A stretch of DNA of 64,000 bases from Exiguobacterium indicum HHS 31 (GTDB taxonomy: Bacteria; Bacillota; Bacilli; Exiguobacteriales; Exiguobacteriaceae). Position 1 is the first letter of the stretch. Every line of letters begins with the position of its first letter. The DNA is taken from assembly GCF_001939065.1 (NCBI RefSeq), contig NZ_MPSZ01000003.1, positions 62,001-126,000 on the forward strand, in the 5' to 3' direction. Below, in pieces: positions 9,841 through 18,015 of this stretch. The notes under the pieces were generated by a model, which was not told where the DNA came from, searched no databases, and saw only the letters and a list, made by a program, of their open reading frames with translations. A program made the translations under genes and the position numbers.

Positions 9841-11124
9841 TCAAAGACGCGTCGCGCCTGTTTCTTCCTGTAATTGCTCCGCTACCGCAACTAGTTCTTC
9901 CATCGCGCCGTTGACTTCACCGAGCGAAGCTGCTTGATGGCTTGACGCTTGTAGGACTTGCTCCGCGTGTTTTGATGCTTCCTCGACCATCGCGAGGATA
10001 TTCGCTGTCGTTAGACCGACTTGATCAATCTCTTGATCCGATTTGACGACGAGTTGGTCGACCGATTTCACGCGTGAGTAGACATGCTCCGTCGAGTGAT
10101 GGATCTCTTCGAATGACGAACCGGCCTGCTCGACGAGCCCGACACCTGTTGCGACTTCATTTTGGACATCCGTCATCGCATTCGCTGTATCATTGACGAG
10201 ACGTTTGACGCCTGAAATCAAATCCGTAATTTCTTTTGCTGATGTTGCCGTTTGTTCTGCGAGCTTCTTCACTTCTGCTGCAACGACAGCAAAACCACGA
10301 CCTGCTTCACCCGCACGAGCCGCTTCGATCGAAGCATTCAAGCTGAGTAAGTTCGTCTGAGCAGAAATATCACTGATGACGTCCGTAATGCGTGAGATTT
10401 CACCTGTCATATCCGTCAATCGACCGTTGAGCGTCGCTGACTGCTCCATCTTCTTCGAAATCATATGCATCGCTTCGACCGAATCCGTCGCGAGGGTTTT
10501 CCCGTTCTGCGCTTCCGTCTGCATGACTGTCGCTGATTTCAACGCTTCGTTCATTTCTGCTGCGACTTCATCCATCGTCCGCTTGACCGCACCGAGTGCA
10601 TCCATCGATAGGTAAGCTTGATCGACGTTTTCGTTCATTTTGGCGGATAGTTCTGCCATCGCTGAACGAATGCTTTCGCCAGACGCGTTACCTTCTTGAA
10701 CAGCCGCTGCGATTTCTTGCGCTGAAGCCGTCAGTTTATCGCTTGAGCTCCCCATCTGTGTTGCTTGTTTGCGGATATGTAAGACCATTACTTCAAGCTC
10801 ATGCATGAGCTGATCGACTTCATCTCCACGTTTCGCTTCTTCAAAGTCAACGTCGAAGTTGCCGTTTGCGACTTCGCGTGCTGTCTCGGTCGCCTTTTCA
10901 ATCGCTTTGATTGGCTGACGGAGAATGAGTTGTGTCAACGTCGTTCCGATCAAGGAGAGGAGAAGACCGATACCCGCCCCAATCCAGATCGCATTCGTAT
11001 CCGCGACATCAAGCCCACGGTGTAGATATAAGACGAGTTGTGCTGAGATACCACTTGTGATGGCTGAGATCACCAATACCCAAAAGAACAATCGTAACTT
11101 CAAGTTTCTTCGAAATCTTTTCAT
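9841..11124 (-). CDS. Methyl-accepting chemotaxis protein without a large external domain
   Basis: This 427-residue chemoreceptor signals to CheA/CheW. Residues 1-70 hold two membrane segments ([20 protein letters not shown] and [18 protein letters not shown]) separated by only about 15 residues, so there is no room for a usual extracellular ligand domain. A HAMP domain follows (about 65-120), then the signalling domain with the hairpin tip [20 protein letters not shown] near residue 255. It may sense a membrane or cytoplasmic cue. The ribosome-binding site is AAGGGAAG. A sigma-D promoter upstream places it in the motility regulon. Confidence 0.92.
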   Translation of the reverse strand: MKRFRRNLKLRLFFWVLVISAITSGISAQLVLYLHRGLDVADTNAIWIGAGIGLLLSLIGTTLTQLILRQPIKAIEKATETAREVANGNFDVDFEEAKRGDEVDQLMHELEVMVLHIRKQATQMGSSSDKLTASAQEIAAAVQEGNASGESIRSAMAELSAKMNENVDQAYLSMDALGAVKRTMDEVAAEMNEALKSATVMQTEAQNGKTLATDSVEAMHMISKKMEQSATLNGRLTDMTGEISRITDVISDISAQTNLLSLNASIEAARAGEAGRGFAVVAAEVKKLAEQTATSAKEITDLISGVKRLVNDTANAMTDVQNEVATGVGLVEQAGSSFEEIHHSTEHVYSRVKSVDQLVVKSDQEIDQVGLTTANILAMVEEASKHAEQVLQASSHQAASLGEVNGAMEELVAVAEQLQEETGATRL

Positions 11125-11166
11125 AACTGCGACTTCCCTTCTTGGTTCTTCTTTTCACCGTTCTCT

Positions 11167-11194
11167 CTATCGGCTGATGATGAAAGCGGTTTTA
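11167..11194 (-). promoter_or_regulatory. Sigma-D promoter of the chemoreceptor
   Basis: On the minus strand TAAA (11194-11191), 16 bases and GCCGATAG (11174-11167). The -10 matches the sigma-D consensus at seven of eight positions. It lies about 45 bases upstream of the start codon. Confidence 0.8.
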
Positions 11195-11287
11195 GTGAAT
11201 TGACCTGATTTCAGAATAAAATTACCAAATCTCTCCCATGCAAAAATCCTCTTTTCCTTGTGTCATCAGGAAAAGAGGATACGGGTG

Positions 11288-12796
11288 TCAGTTACGGGTG
11301 ATTTCGACGTATTTATAGGAAATATCCGTTCCGACATTGTGTCGCGCGAGATTCTTCACTTCTGTGTTTTGCAAGAAGGCATTCTTCCGTTGGTAGACCG
11401 GTGAGATCGCTTGATCATCAAGCAATACGCTTTCGGCTTTACTGAGTAATGCAAGACGCTTATCCTGGTCGAGCTCACTTTCAGCCTGTTTCAAGAGACG
11501 GTCATACTGCTTGTTCGAGTAGTCCATCATGTTGAATGGGTTACCTGTCGTGAACAAATTCAAGTAGGTCGTCGCGTCCTGATAATCCGGTGCCCAGCTC
11601 GCGAGTGACAAATCGTAATCCCCTCGCCCTTCACGCGCGAGACGCTCTTTCTTCGGGAGTGACAACAGTTTCACGTCGACATTCTGCTTCTTCAACGCGC
11701 CTTGGATGTACTCGCCGATTTTTTTCGAGACGTCGTCATCTTCAATCAACATCGTCAGTTTAAGATTTTGGTTTGCGAGCACTTTGTTCGCCGCTGTTGC
11801 ATCATACGATGATTCGATTTGGCGTGTACTATCGTACTTCGGATCAAGTTCTTGCGGCACGATGTAATCCGCTGGCAGTGAACCGTTTCCGAGCAATGTC
11901 TCCGTCAACGCCTTTTTATCGTACGCCGCGTCGATTGCTTGACGTGTCTGTTTATCTTTTAACGCGTTCGTCTTTTCATTCATCCGGATGAAGAACATCC
12001 GCGAATCGCTGAACGTGTTGTACTCTTTTTGATCCTTGTACGTAACGACGTTCTCCGAGTTGAGTGGTGCGACATCGAGTTCGCCTGACTCGAATAGGTT
12101 GATCGCAAGCATCGGATCCTTGATGATTTTAACGTCGACTTCATCGATTTTGACGTTTTTCCGGTCTGCATATTCAGCGTTTTTCGCGAGCGTATAACCT
12201 TGTTCCGCTTGATATTTCTTGAATGTGAACGGTCCGTTGTAAACGTTCGTCTTTGGATCCGTTCCAAACTGGTCGCCTTCAGCTTTGACGATGTCTTCCC
12301 GGACTGGCATATACGTGCCAAACGTCGTCATGCTGAGGAAGTATGGTGTCGGACGTTTCAGTTCGATTCGAAGTGTCTCGTCGTCGACCGCTGTCGTTTT
12401 TTCGACTGGCTCGAGCAAGTAAGCGAACGGTGAGTTCGTTTTGATGACGCGCTCGAACGCATAACGGAAGTTCTCTGCTGTGACAGGCTTTCCGTCCGAC
12501 CATTTCGCATTCGGGTCGAGCTTGAACGTATAGACTTTTCCGTCTTCAGACACACTATGTGATTTCGCTGCCGCCGGAACAAGTTCGTTGTTCGCGTCGA
12601 AGCGATAGAGTCCTTCGTAGATTTGGTTGAAGATGTTTGACGTGATAGCATCTGCCGGATCAATCGACAGGAGATCATAGCTCTCCATCGTATGCAAGAC
12701 CTTCTTATCTGCTTTTTTCTCTTCTGCTGGTTCTGTCGTTGCACATCCTGCGAGTAGGACTGCCGTGCTCGCCGCTGCGATCAATGTTTTTTTCAT
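11288..12796 (-). CDS. Oligopeptide ABC transporter substrate-binding lipoprotein (OppA-like)
   Basis: This is a 502-residue extracellular solute-binding protein of family 5. It starts with a lipoprotein signal (MKKTLIAAASTAVLLAGCAT, lipobox LLAGC with the lipidated Cys near residue 18). Family motifs are SIDPADAITSNIFNQIYEGL, KWSDGKPVTAENFRYAF near residue 100 and YNGPFTFKKY near 190. The ATG at 12796 follows AGGAGG. No permease or ATPase genes adjoin it, so it must use a transporter encoded elsewhere. A T-box leader precedes it, so expression should rise when a particular tRNA is uncharged. Confidence 0.92.
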   Translation of the reverse strand: MKKTLIAAASTAVLLAGCATTEPAEEKKADKKVLHTMESYDLLSIDPADAITSNIFNQIYEGLYRFDANNELVPAAAKSHSVSEDGKVYTFKLDPNAKWSDGKPVTAENFRYAFERVIKTNSPFAYLLEPVEKTTAVDDETLRIELKRPTPYFLSMTTFGTYMPVREDIVKAEGDQFGTDPKTNVYNGPFTFKKYQAEQGYTLAKNAEYADRKNVKIDEVDVKIIKDPMLAINLFESGELDVAPLNSENVVTYKDQKEYNTFSDSRMFFIRMNEKTNALKDKQTRQAIDAAYDKKALTETLLGNGSLPADYIVPQELDPKYDSTRQIESSYDATAANKVLANQNLKLTMLIEDDDVSKKIGEYIQGALKKQNVDVKLLSLPKKERLAREGRGDYDLSLASWAPDYQDATTYLNLFTTGNPFNMMDYSNKQYDRLLKQAESELDQDKRLALLSKAESVLLDDQAISPVYQRKNAFLQNTEVKNLARHNVGTDISYKYVEITRN

Positions 12797-12851
12797 GTGT
12801 CGTGCCTCCTGAGAAATATGATGAGCGTTGGATGATTCGGCATTTGACGTA

Positions 12852-13125
12852 CAAAAAAGACGCCCTCTACGCATAGCTACTAGCTAATGCATAGAGGACG
12901 CCTGTATCCGCGCGGTGCCACCTCTGATTGAGACGAAGAATCGTCTCCACTTGTCGCTGGTCCAACAACCAGCTAGCCCGGTAACGGGGGCAACCGTCCT
13001 GTCTACTCGAAGGTTCAACAGGCTCTCAGCGGTCCATTCTCGTTCAGCTTACCGTGTCAGGCTCTCACCATTCCTGACTCGCTTGGTCGGCAGTGTTGAC
13101 GATACTTACTCCGCGTCGTCGATGT
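12852..13125 (-). promoter_or_regulatory. T-box riboswitch with terminator, upstream of the peptide-binding gene
   Basis: The minus strand carries the T-box core AGAGGTGGCACCGCG (12925-12911), which matches the AGGGTGGNACCGCG consensus. It is followed by a strong terminator, GGCGTCCTCTATGCAT pairing with ATGCGTAGAGGGCGTC and then T6. Upstream is a Stem I: GCGG/CCGC base, an AGTA loop-E strand opposite GAA, and a distal hairpin GTCAGG...CCTGAC with a GGTGAGAG loop. In the specifier loop GAA is followed by TGG and A (TGG at 13036-13034), suggesting a Trp codon; ATG or GAG in other registers cannot be excluded. Presence of a T-box is near certain, the amino acid is not. Confidence 0.92.
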
Positions 13126-13151
13126 AATTGATATGGCTTAACTTGTTGTTT

Positions 13152-13180
13152 ACTTTACACGGCTTGTTTTTCGCTGTCAA
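13152..13180 (-). promoter_or_regulatory. Sigma-A promoter of the T-box leader
   Basis: On the minus strand TTGACA (13180-13175), 17 bases and TAAAGT (13157-13152). Transcription should start near 13145, about 20 bases before Stem I. Confidence 0.8.
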
Positions 13181-13190
13181 CGAAAAAAAC

Positions 13191-13583
13191 TCAGAACGGA
13201 TGGTCTTCTTGTTTTTCTTGCTCGCGACGGACCGGACGTGGTCGAATCGGTTCGACGTGTTTGACATGTGTTCGCGTAACGATTCGGTTACTGAGTGCTG
13301 CGTCAAGTAAGATTGTAATCGCTGCTGCCATGTGTAAGAACATCCCGACGACCGGAATGACCCCGACCGTTGATGCGACGATCCCGACGATATTCCCTTT
13401 TGAGACGTTCCCGGCACGTGCCGTCAATACGACGACGACGATGTGAAACGCGAGCATCAACCACAGGGCATTGTAACCTGAGAAAATGACGATTGAACCA
13501 CCTAAAAGCGGAATCCCGAGCACCGCTTCCATTCCACCTGATACCCATTTCAACGTCCGCAATGAATCCTGTCGACTCTCCAT
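13191..13583 (-). CDS. Small integral membrane protein of unknown function
   Basis: This 130-residue protein is not a family I can name. It has about four hydrophobic segments: VLGIPLLGGSIVIFSGY, ALWLMLAFHIVVVVLTA, NIVGIVASTVGVIPVVGMFL and MAAAITILLDAAL. The tail is charged and rich in Arg, Pro and Glu and is probably cytoplasmic. The ATG at 13583 has an AGGAGG ribosome-binding site; longer upstream starts in the same frame have none. The gene is monocistronic and ends close to the promoter of the T-box transcript. Confidence 0.75.
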   Translation of the reverse strand: MESRQDSLRTLKWVSGGMEAVLGIPLLGGSIVIFSGYNALWLMLAFHIVVVVLTARAGNVSKGNIVGIVASTVGVIPVVGMFLHMAAAITILLDAALSNRIVTRTHVKHVEPIRPRPVRREQEKQEDHPF

Positions 13584-13680
13584 GACGTCGCCTCCTCTTT
13601 TTTTCCATATGTCTAGTATACGACGGATTAAAGAAAAGGTTCCAACGTTTTTGTTTAGTTTCTGTAATAATAACCATAAA

Positions 13681-13850
13681 AAAAGCAATCGACGAATGTA
13701 CTCAAGTCTTGCTCCCTTTCCTCAGGCGAGACACAAGCCGCGACTCTTTCGCTTCAAGCAAAGAGCCGGGTCTTGTTTGTCTCTGACAGCGCAAATGCGC
13801 TTTTTCCTGTAGGAGTGGAGCAACTTGAGTATCCAGCATGCACTGGAATA
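13681..13850 (+). ncRNA. Candidate rod-like structured RNA resembling 6S RNA
   Basis: There is no convincing ORF here, but 13699-13831 folds as a long rod. The ends pair (TACTCAAGT..TTGCTCC with GGAGCAACTTGAGTA). The inner arms GAGAC..AAG and CTTG..GTCTC close around a terminal hairpin, CTCTTT..AAAGAG. Between them is a large internal loop whose 3' strand holds a small hairpin (AGCGCAAATGCGCT). Closing stem, open central bubble and terminal stem is the 6S RNA layout, and the small 3'-strand hairpin suggests the plus strand. An extended -10-like TGTAATAAT lies at 13664-13672. The strand and family are inference; a MITE-like element is the alternative. Confidence 0.4.
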
Positions 13851-13870
13851 TCCGTCAATCGCTCATTATT

Positions 13871-14701
13871 TTAAACCGCCAACACGTGGAACTGATAACC
13901 ACGATGCACGACGAATCCCGCTTCTTTGTAAAGATCGAGTGCCCGGTCGTTATCTGTTTCAACATCGAGTTCAAGCTGTGTCCGACCGGTCCGGAACAAC
14001 GCTTGAACCATCAGCTTCAGCATCTTTTTGCCGTAACCATTGCCTTGCGCTTCTGGACGAACCGCAAACGCATGGATGCTCGCTTGCGTATCGGAAGCAA
14101 GGTAGGCACGGATGACACCGACCGGTTTGCCGTTTGCGACACCGATGAAGGTGATTCGGTCGTCGGATTCGATCGCTCGATAGATTGACTCCGCTTCTTC
14201 GTCCGTGTTCCCGAACGATTTACCGAGCGTCTCAACGATGAACGGACGATCGTCTGCTGTCGCTTCACGTAATTCGAAATCCGGATCGGCTTTTAAGAAC
14301 AACTGTGCCTTTTTTAAAACCATGTTGTACTCTGTCATCCGGTACTCAGCACCTAACCCTTCGAGGACAGCTTGACCTGACTCACTTGCGTCGTCAATGA
14401 CGAACGTAAATGCTTCGACGCCTGCTTTCATTGCCCGCGCACGTGCCGCTTCGACAAGTGCCGTGAAGACACCTTGTTTCCGATAATCGGGATCGACGAA
14501 GACGTTCAATTCCCATTCCGTCGGTAAGTACGCGAACGCTTGTAAATATCCAATCAATTGCTCGCCATCATAGATTGCGAAATCGTTCTCGCCAACCCAA
14601 TCGGCTGCGACCTTTAATTCAATACCATCGTGATCGTTGACACATTTTTCGAGTTGTAATACATCTGTTGTTTGTTTGACGTCTGTGACGTTCCATTCCA
14701 T
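13871..14701 (-). CDS. Tandem GNAT N-acetyltransferase
   Basis: This 276-residue protein has two GNAT-type domains. In the N-terminal half ELNVFVDPDYRKQGVFTALV (near residue 75) carries the acetyl-CoA signature. In the C-terminal half HAFAVRPEAQGNGYGKKMLK (near 215) has a clearer R/Q-x-x-G-x-G/A motif, followed by LDVETDNDRALDLYKEAGF. The substrate is unknown. I prefer the ATG at 14701, 7 bases after GAGGTG; the ATG at 14707 is too close to that site. No obvious terminator follows before the rod-like RNA candidate. Confidence 0.85.
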   Translation of the reverse strand: MEWNVTDVKQTTDVLQLEKCVNDHDGIELKVAADWVGENDFAIYDGEQLIGYLQAFAYLPTEWELNVFVDPDYRKQGVFTALVEAARARAMKAGVEAFTFVIDDASESGQAVLEGLGAEYRMTEYNMVLKKAQLFLKADPDFELREATADDRPFIVETLGKSFGNTDEEAESIYRAIESDDRITFIGVANGKPVGVIRAYLASDTQASIHAFAVRPEAQGNGYGKKMLKLMVQALFRTGRTQLELDVETDNDRALDLYKEAGFVVHRGYQFHVLAV

Positions 14702-14735
14702 ATTCATTCACCTCATTTTCAACTATACCGAACGA

Positions 14736-14765
14736 ACAAAAGAAGCACTAGCAAAAGCTAGTGCT
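14736..14765 (-). terminator. Terminator after the small secreted-protein gene
   Basis: A perfect 9-bp inverted repeat (AGCACTAGC / GCTAGTGCT, loop of 4) is followed on the minus strand by TCTTTTGTT. It overlaps the stop codon of the upstream gene. Confidence 0.82.
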
Positions 14766-15247
14766 CATTGCAGTTTGAATGTCTTCATCATCTGCGGGAC
14801 GTCCTTGACGATCAAGTTCTCGATCGCTTTCTTGCCGACAGCGCCTTTGACGGCTTCCGTCGGTAAGACGTAGTAGTACGTTTTACTCCCTTTCGTCCCG
14901 AGATATGTACCATATCCGATTTCACGGTCGAACTGTTTTTTCGAGAGCTTCTTCGGCTCATAGTTCAAGTTGACGAGCAGTTGGTCCGCTCCTTTAACTT
15001 TATAGTACAACGCGAACGTGCCGCTCCGCGTGATGACACCGTATTTCGACTTGACTGTCTTGTTCTTGACGAACTCAACTTTATCTTGTTGGATCGCCTT
15101 TTTCAAAACATCTGTCGTCTTGACTGTATAGCCGAATGTCTTGTTTTCGACGACTCCTTTGCTATACGTCACGTTGCTTGCAGCAAATCCCGTCACCGGA
15201 GTCAGACATGCTCCGAGTAAGACCCCTGTCATTGCGATTCGTTTCAT
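14765..15247 (-). CDS. Small secreted protein of unknown function
   Basis: This 160-residue protein starts with a signal peptide (MKRIAMTGVLLGACLTPVTG, probable cleavage after FAA near residue 23). The mature part is Lys/Tyr/Val-rich and looks like a small beta-rich domain, with no cysteines and no motif I recognise. The ATG at 15247 follows AGGGGGAG. In-frame codons further upstream lack a ribosome-binding site and overlap the divergent gene's promoter. Confidence 0.78.
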   Translation of the reverse strand: MKRIAMTGVLLGACLTPVTGFAASNVTYSKGVVENKTFGYTVKTTDVLKKAIQQDKVEFVKNKTVKSKYGVITRSGTFALYYKVKGADQLLVNLNYEPKKLSKKQFDREIGYGTYLGTKGSKTYYYVLPTEAVKGAVGKKAIENLIVKDVPQMMKTFKLQ

Positions 15248-15323
15248 GCTGACTCCCCCTAAAATGATTGATAGTAATGGATTCCCTTTTGTGAAATAGG
15301 TAAACTCTATTCTCGAAAAAGAT

Positions 15324-15352
15324 TTGACGGAATTGTCTAAATTTCTTACGAT
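15324..15352 (+). promoter_or_regulatory. Promoter of the 167-residue protein gene
   Basis: TTGACG (15324-15329), 17 bases, TACGAT (15347-15352). A weaker sigma-B-like pair (GTCTAA at 15335, 13 bases, GGGATA) overlaps it. The promoter rules out a TTG start at 15324 for the downstream gene. Confidence 0.55.
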
Positions 15353-15383
15353 AGGGATAACGAAACGAAATGGGGTTAAAGCG

Positions 15384-15887
15384 ATGACTGAACAAGAACA
15401 ATTAACGCAAGAACAGCTCGATAACTTGCTCAAGAATGCGTTTGCAATGCAGGTTCCGATCCTCGAGAAGTTCATGAAGGATACACACGATCGCTATGCA
15501 CTTGCAACGACGTCGTTCAAACGTGACATGGAAGCGATGAAAGAGACGGAATGGCATCAGTTCTTCGCGAGTAAACTGTTACCACACTTCTTCCTCGAAC
15601 ACCTCGGATTCGGTGCCTCGTTCCGCTTCAACGGACACGATAAGGAAGTCGATCTTCCGGAAAACGTCGTACCGGTCCGTAATGATGCCGATGAGCAAAT
15701 CGATAAAGTCGTCCTTGGGGTCAAAAAGGCGATGCAAGACGAGCACATCAAGAACCACGATCTTGTCGCGAACTTCTATAAGGAAACACTCGAACTCGCT
15801 TGCCAGATGGGAAGCCGTGTCGGGATGAGCGATGAGTTCTATACTCTCGTTAAACCAAGCCTCGTTCATGCGAATGAAGGCGAATAA
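15384..15887 (+). CDS. Cytoplasmic protein of unknown function
   Basis: This is a soluble, largely helical 167-residue protein (start MTEQEQLTQEQLDNLLKNAF). It has no signal peptide or membrane segment and belongs to no family I recognise. The middle contains HFFLEHLGFGASFRFNG followed by acidic stretches. I chose the ATG at 15384 because the longer in-frame TTG at 15324 is the -35 element. It is a single-gene transcript with its own terminator. Confidence 0.75.
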   Translation: MTEQEQLTQEQLDNLLKNAFAMQVPILEKFMKDTHDRYALATTSFKRDMEAMKETEWHQFFASKLLPHFFLEHLGFGASFRFNGHDKEVDLPENVVPVRNDADEQIDKVVLGVKKAMQDEHIKNHDLVANFYKETLELACQMGSRVGMSDEFYTLVKPSLVHANEGE

Positions 15888-15900
15888 TCGTTGAAATTCA

Positions 15901-15947
15901 AGAGAGGTCAGTTCCGGAAAGCTTTCCGAGAACTGACCTCTCTTTTT
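15901..15947 (+). terminator. Terminator between convergent genes
   Basis: A 14-bp stem (AGAGAGGTCAGTTC with GAACTGACCTCTCT), whose loop contains a GGAAAGCTTTCC palindrome, is followed by TTTTTG on the plus strand. It may also end the opposing kinase transcript, though the minus-strand T run is weak. Confidence 0.85.
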
Positions 15948-15966
15948 GTGTAACGAATTGGTTCAA

Positions 15967-17232
15967 TCAAAACCGAACGTAGAACACCGCTCCCCCACCA
16001 CTTCGGTCGCGAACACCATAATCGAACTGATGACTATCAAGAATCATCCGACTGATCGCAAGACCAAGTCCATGACCGGCACTGCCTTCTTGTTTGACGT
16101 AGACGTCCCAGATCGTCGCCCGGTCTTCTGCTCGGACTCCCGCTCCTTCATCCTCGACCGTCAATTCGTCATCCGTTAAACGAACGGTGACCGTCCCGCC
16201 GACGGGTGAAGCAAAAAGAGCGTTCAGCAAGAAGTTGATCAGAACACGTTCGAACATGCGTGAATCAAGGGACTGCCTCACCGGCTGAAGGTCCGTCGCC
16301 AGCATCAGTCCTTGCTGCGTGGACGTCCCGCGCAGGCGTTCGACTGTCGCAAGCGCGAGTTCATCGAGTGCCACATCCGTTCTTTCAAGCGGCATCCGTC
16401 CACCAGCAAGCTTCGAATAAAGCAACGTCTCATCAATCAGATGACCGAGTCGATCCGTCTCCTCGATGATGCTCGTCGTCACGTCGGGCAGTTCAGCGAC
16501 GGGAATGACACCTGCCGCGAGTGCCTCGGTCTCGTTTCGAATGATCGCAAGCGGCGTCCGCAAGTCGTGGGTGATGCCGGCAATGAACGTCTTTTGCAGA
16601 TGATCCTTTTGTTTCAATTGTGTCTGCATCTCGTCGACCGCGTCAATTAACTCCCCGACTTCATCCTTCGGTCGTGCTGGCAAGACGACGTCTGTCTCGC
16701 CGGCACCAATCTTTTGGGCGACGGACCGAAGCGTCACGATTGGTCGCGTCAGGTGCCGTCCCATGTAATAAGCGAGCAAGGATGCCAGCAACAACGTCAC
16801 GAGTAACGCAAGTCCAATCGCAATGTAAACCCCGTCGAGGGCGCTACTTGCTAATGGCGCTTGCCGGACCGTCGTAATCCGCGTTCCGTCAACGGTCAGC
16901 TGATATGTCAGCAACCGTTCGTCTTGCACTTCGATGACGTCTTTTTTCTTCAGCCCATCTAAAAGTGGTAACCGTCCCGCTGGTCCACGCGCACCGATCC
17001 GTTGCGTTAATCCATCGGTCGTCAAAAAACCTTGAATGTCACGCGGAATCGGCGTGTCGGCTTCAATCGCCTGTTTAATGATGTTCGCTTCCCGCGCGAG
17101 TTGATCGTACCGTTCGCCTTCCGCGAACCGATTGACGAGGAACGCCGTCAAGACGAAACTGAGGACGCCCATCACGAGCAAGGGACCGATGACGGCGTAT
17201 AAGAATTTTCGGATCAAAGGACGTCGTTTCAT
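15967..17232 (-). CDS. Sensor histidine kinase
   Basis: This 421-residue membrane kinase has TM1 (about 10-33), an extracellular sensor of about 100 residues, TM2 (about 135-158) and a HAMP domain (RHLTRPIVTLRSVAQKIGAG). The H-box follows (FIAGITHDLRTPLAIIRNE, His near residue 225). The ATPase domain has the N box NFLLNALFAS and G boxes DEGAGV and GHGLGLAIS. Its ATG overlaps the regulator's stop (ATGA), so the two are co-translated. The sensor shows no known ligand motif. The divergent secreted-protein gene is its most likely target. Confidence 0.9.
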   Translation of the reverse strand: MKRRPLIRKFLYAVIGPLLVMGVLSFVLTAFLVNRFAEGERYDQLAREANIIKQAIEADTPIPRDIQGFLTTDGLTQRIGARGPAGRLPLLDGLKKKDVIEVQDERLLTYQLTVDGTRITTVRQAPLASSALDGVYIAIGLALLVTLLLASLLAYYMGRHLTRPIVTLRSVAQKIGAGETDVVLPARPKDEVGELIDAVDEMQTQLKQKDHLQKTFIAGITHDLRTPLAIIRNETEALAAGVIPVAELPDVTTSIIEETDRLGHLIDETLLYSKLAGGRMPLERTDVALDELALATVERLRGTSTQQGLMLATDLQPVRQSLDSRMFERVLINFLLNALFASPVGGTVTVRLTDDELTVEDEGAGVRAEDRATIWDVYVKQEGSAGHGLGLAISRMILDSHQFDYGVRDRSGGGAVFYVRF

Positions 17233-17885
17233 TCAATCGCCTCCAATCGATAACCGACCCGGTGCACCGTCTTCAATTGTTGTTTAATGACGGGCAACTT
17301 ATCCCGTAATTGTTTGACGTGCGTGTCGACGGTCCGGGTATCGCCACCGAATGCGTAACCCCAGACGTCGTCGAGAATCTGATCCCGGCTGAGTGCCTCC
17401 CCGAGATGTTCGATGAAATAGAGTAACAGTTCGAATTCCATCTTCGCGAGACTGACCGCCCGCTCACCTGTTTTGACTTGGCGTCCCTTCTCATCGATCG
17501 TCAAGTCACCGAACGCATGACGAGCGACCGGACGGACTTTTAATGCCCGTTCGAGCCGGATCGTCAACTCCTTCAGGACGACCGGTTTGACGAGATAATC
17601 ATCGGCACCGAGTTCGAGTCCAAAGACGCGATCATCTGCCTCGCCGCGTGATGTCATCATAAAGACGACCGGCGGCTGAACTTGTGATTTGATGCCTGGT
17701 ACGAGTGACCAACCGTCACCGTCCGGTAAGCGGACGTCGATCAAAACGGCATCAAACGCTGTCGTCAAGCACTGTTTCGCCTCTGCTAACGAACCAGCAA
17801 TCGTCACCTCATACGCATGGTGACGCAGAAAACGTGCCGTCACTTGCGCTAATTTTTGTTCATCTTCAATCAATAGTACGTTCAT
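17229..17885 (-). CDS. OmpR-family response regulator
   Basis: This 218-residue regulator has a receiver domain (VLLIEDEQKLA at the start, phosphoacceptor Asp in AVLIDVRLPDGDGWSL near residue 50, conserved Lys in DDYLVKPVVLKEL near 100). A winged-helix domain follows, ending DTHVKQLRDKLPV...VHRVGYRLEA. Three ATGs in a row follow GGAGGG; I chose the one at 17885 with 6-base spacing. Three 11-bp-spaced direct repeats in the divergent intergenic region are its probable binding sites, allowing both autoregulation and control of the facing gene. Confidence 0.93.
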   Translation of the reverse strand: MNVLLIEDEQKLAQVTARFLRHHAYEVTIAGSLAEAKQCLTTAFDAVLIDVRLPDGDGWSLVPGIKSQVQPPVVFMMTSRGEADDRVFGLELGADDYLVKPVVLKELTIRLERALKVRPVARHAFGDLTIDEKGRQVKTGERAVSLAKMEFELLLYFIEHLGEALSRDQILDDVWGYAFGGDTRTVDTHVKQLRDKLPVIKQQLKTVHRVGYRLEAIE

Positions 17886-17940
17886 CATCATCCCTCCACT
17901 CTTAGTGTAGCGCCTTTTTGCCCGCATTTGCCTTTCTTCG

Positions 17941-17969
17941 CAGTTTCTTTGCAACTTCCTCACAACTTC
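17941..17969. promoter_or_regulatory. Triple direct repeat, probable response-regulator operator
   Basis: CAGTTTC (17941-17947), CAACTTC (17952-17958) and CAACTTC (17963-17969) repeat with an exact 11-bp period, which is the head-to-tail geometry of OmpR/PhoB-family binding sites. The last repeat lies over the -35 position of a TACCAT -10 element (17985-17990) for the plus-strand gene, as expected for an activator site. Confidence 0.65.
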
Positions 17970-18015
17970 TCTGTCGTCACCCTCTACCATAAAAGGTGAA
18001 AGGAGTGATCATCCC

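Noticed and set aside
12279-13417. Several open frames on both strands across the T-box leader and the peptide-binding gene
   Set aside because: They have no ribosome-binding site, show low-complexity Arg/Ser-rich translations and overlap a real gene or structured RNA.
13699-13831. Terminal inverted repeats of a MITE
   Set aside because: No target-site duplication is visible at the ends and the interior is also extensively paired. It remains the main alternative to a structured RNA.
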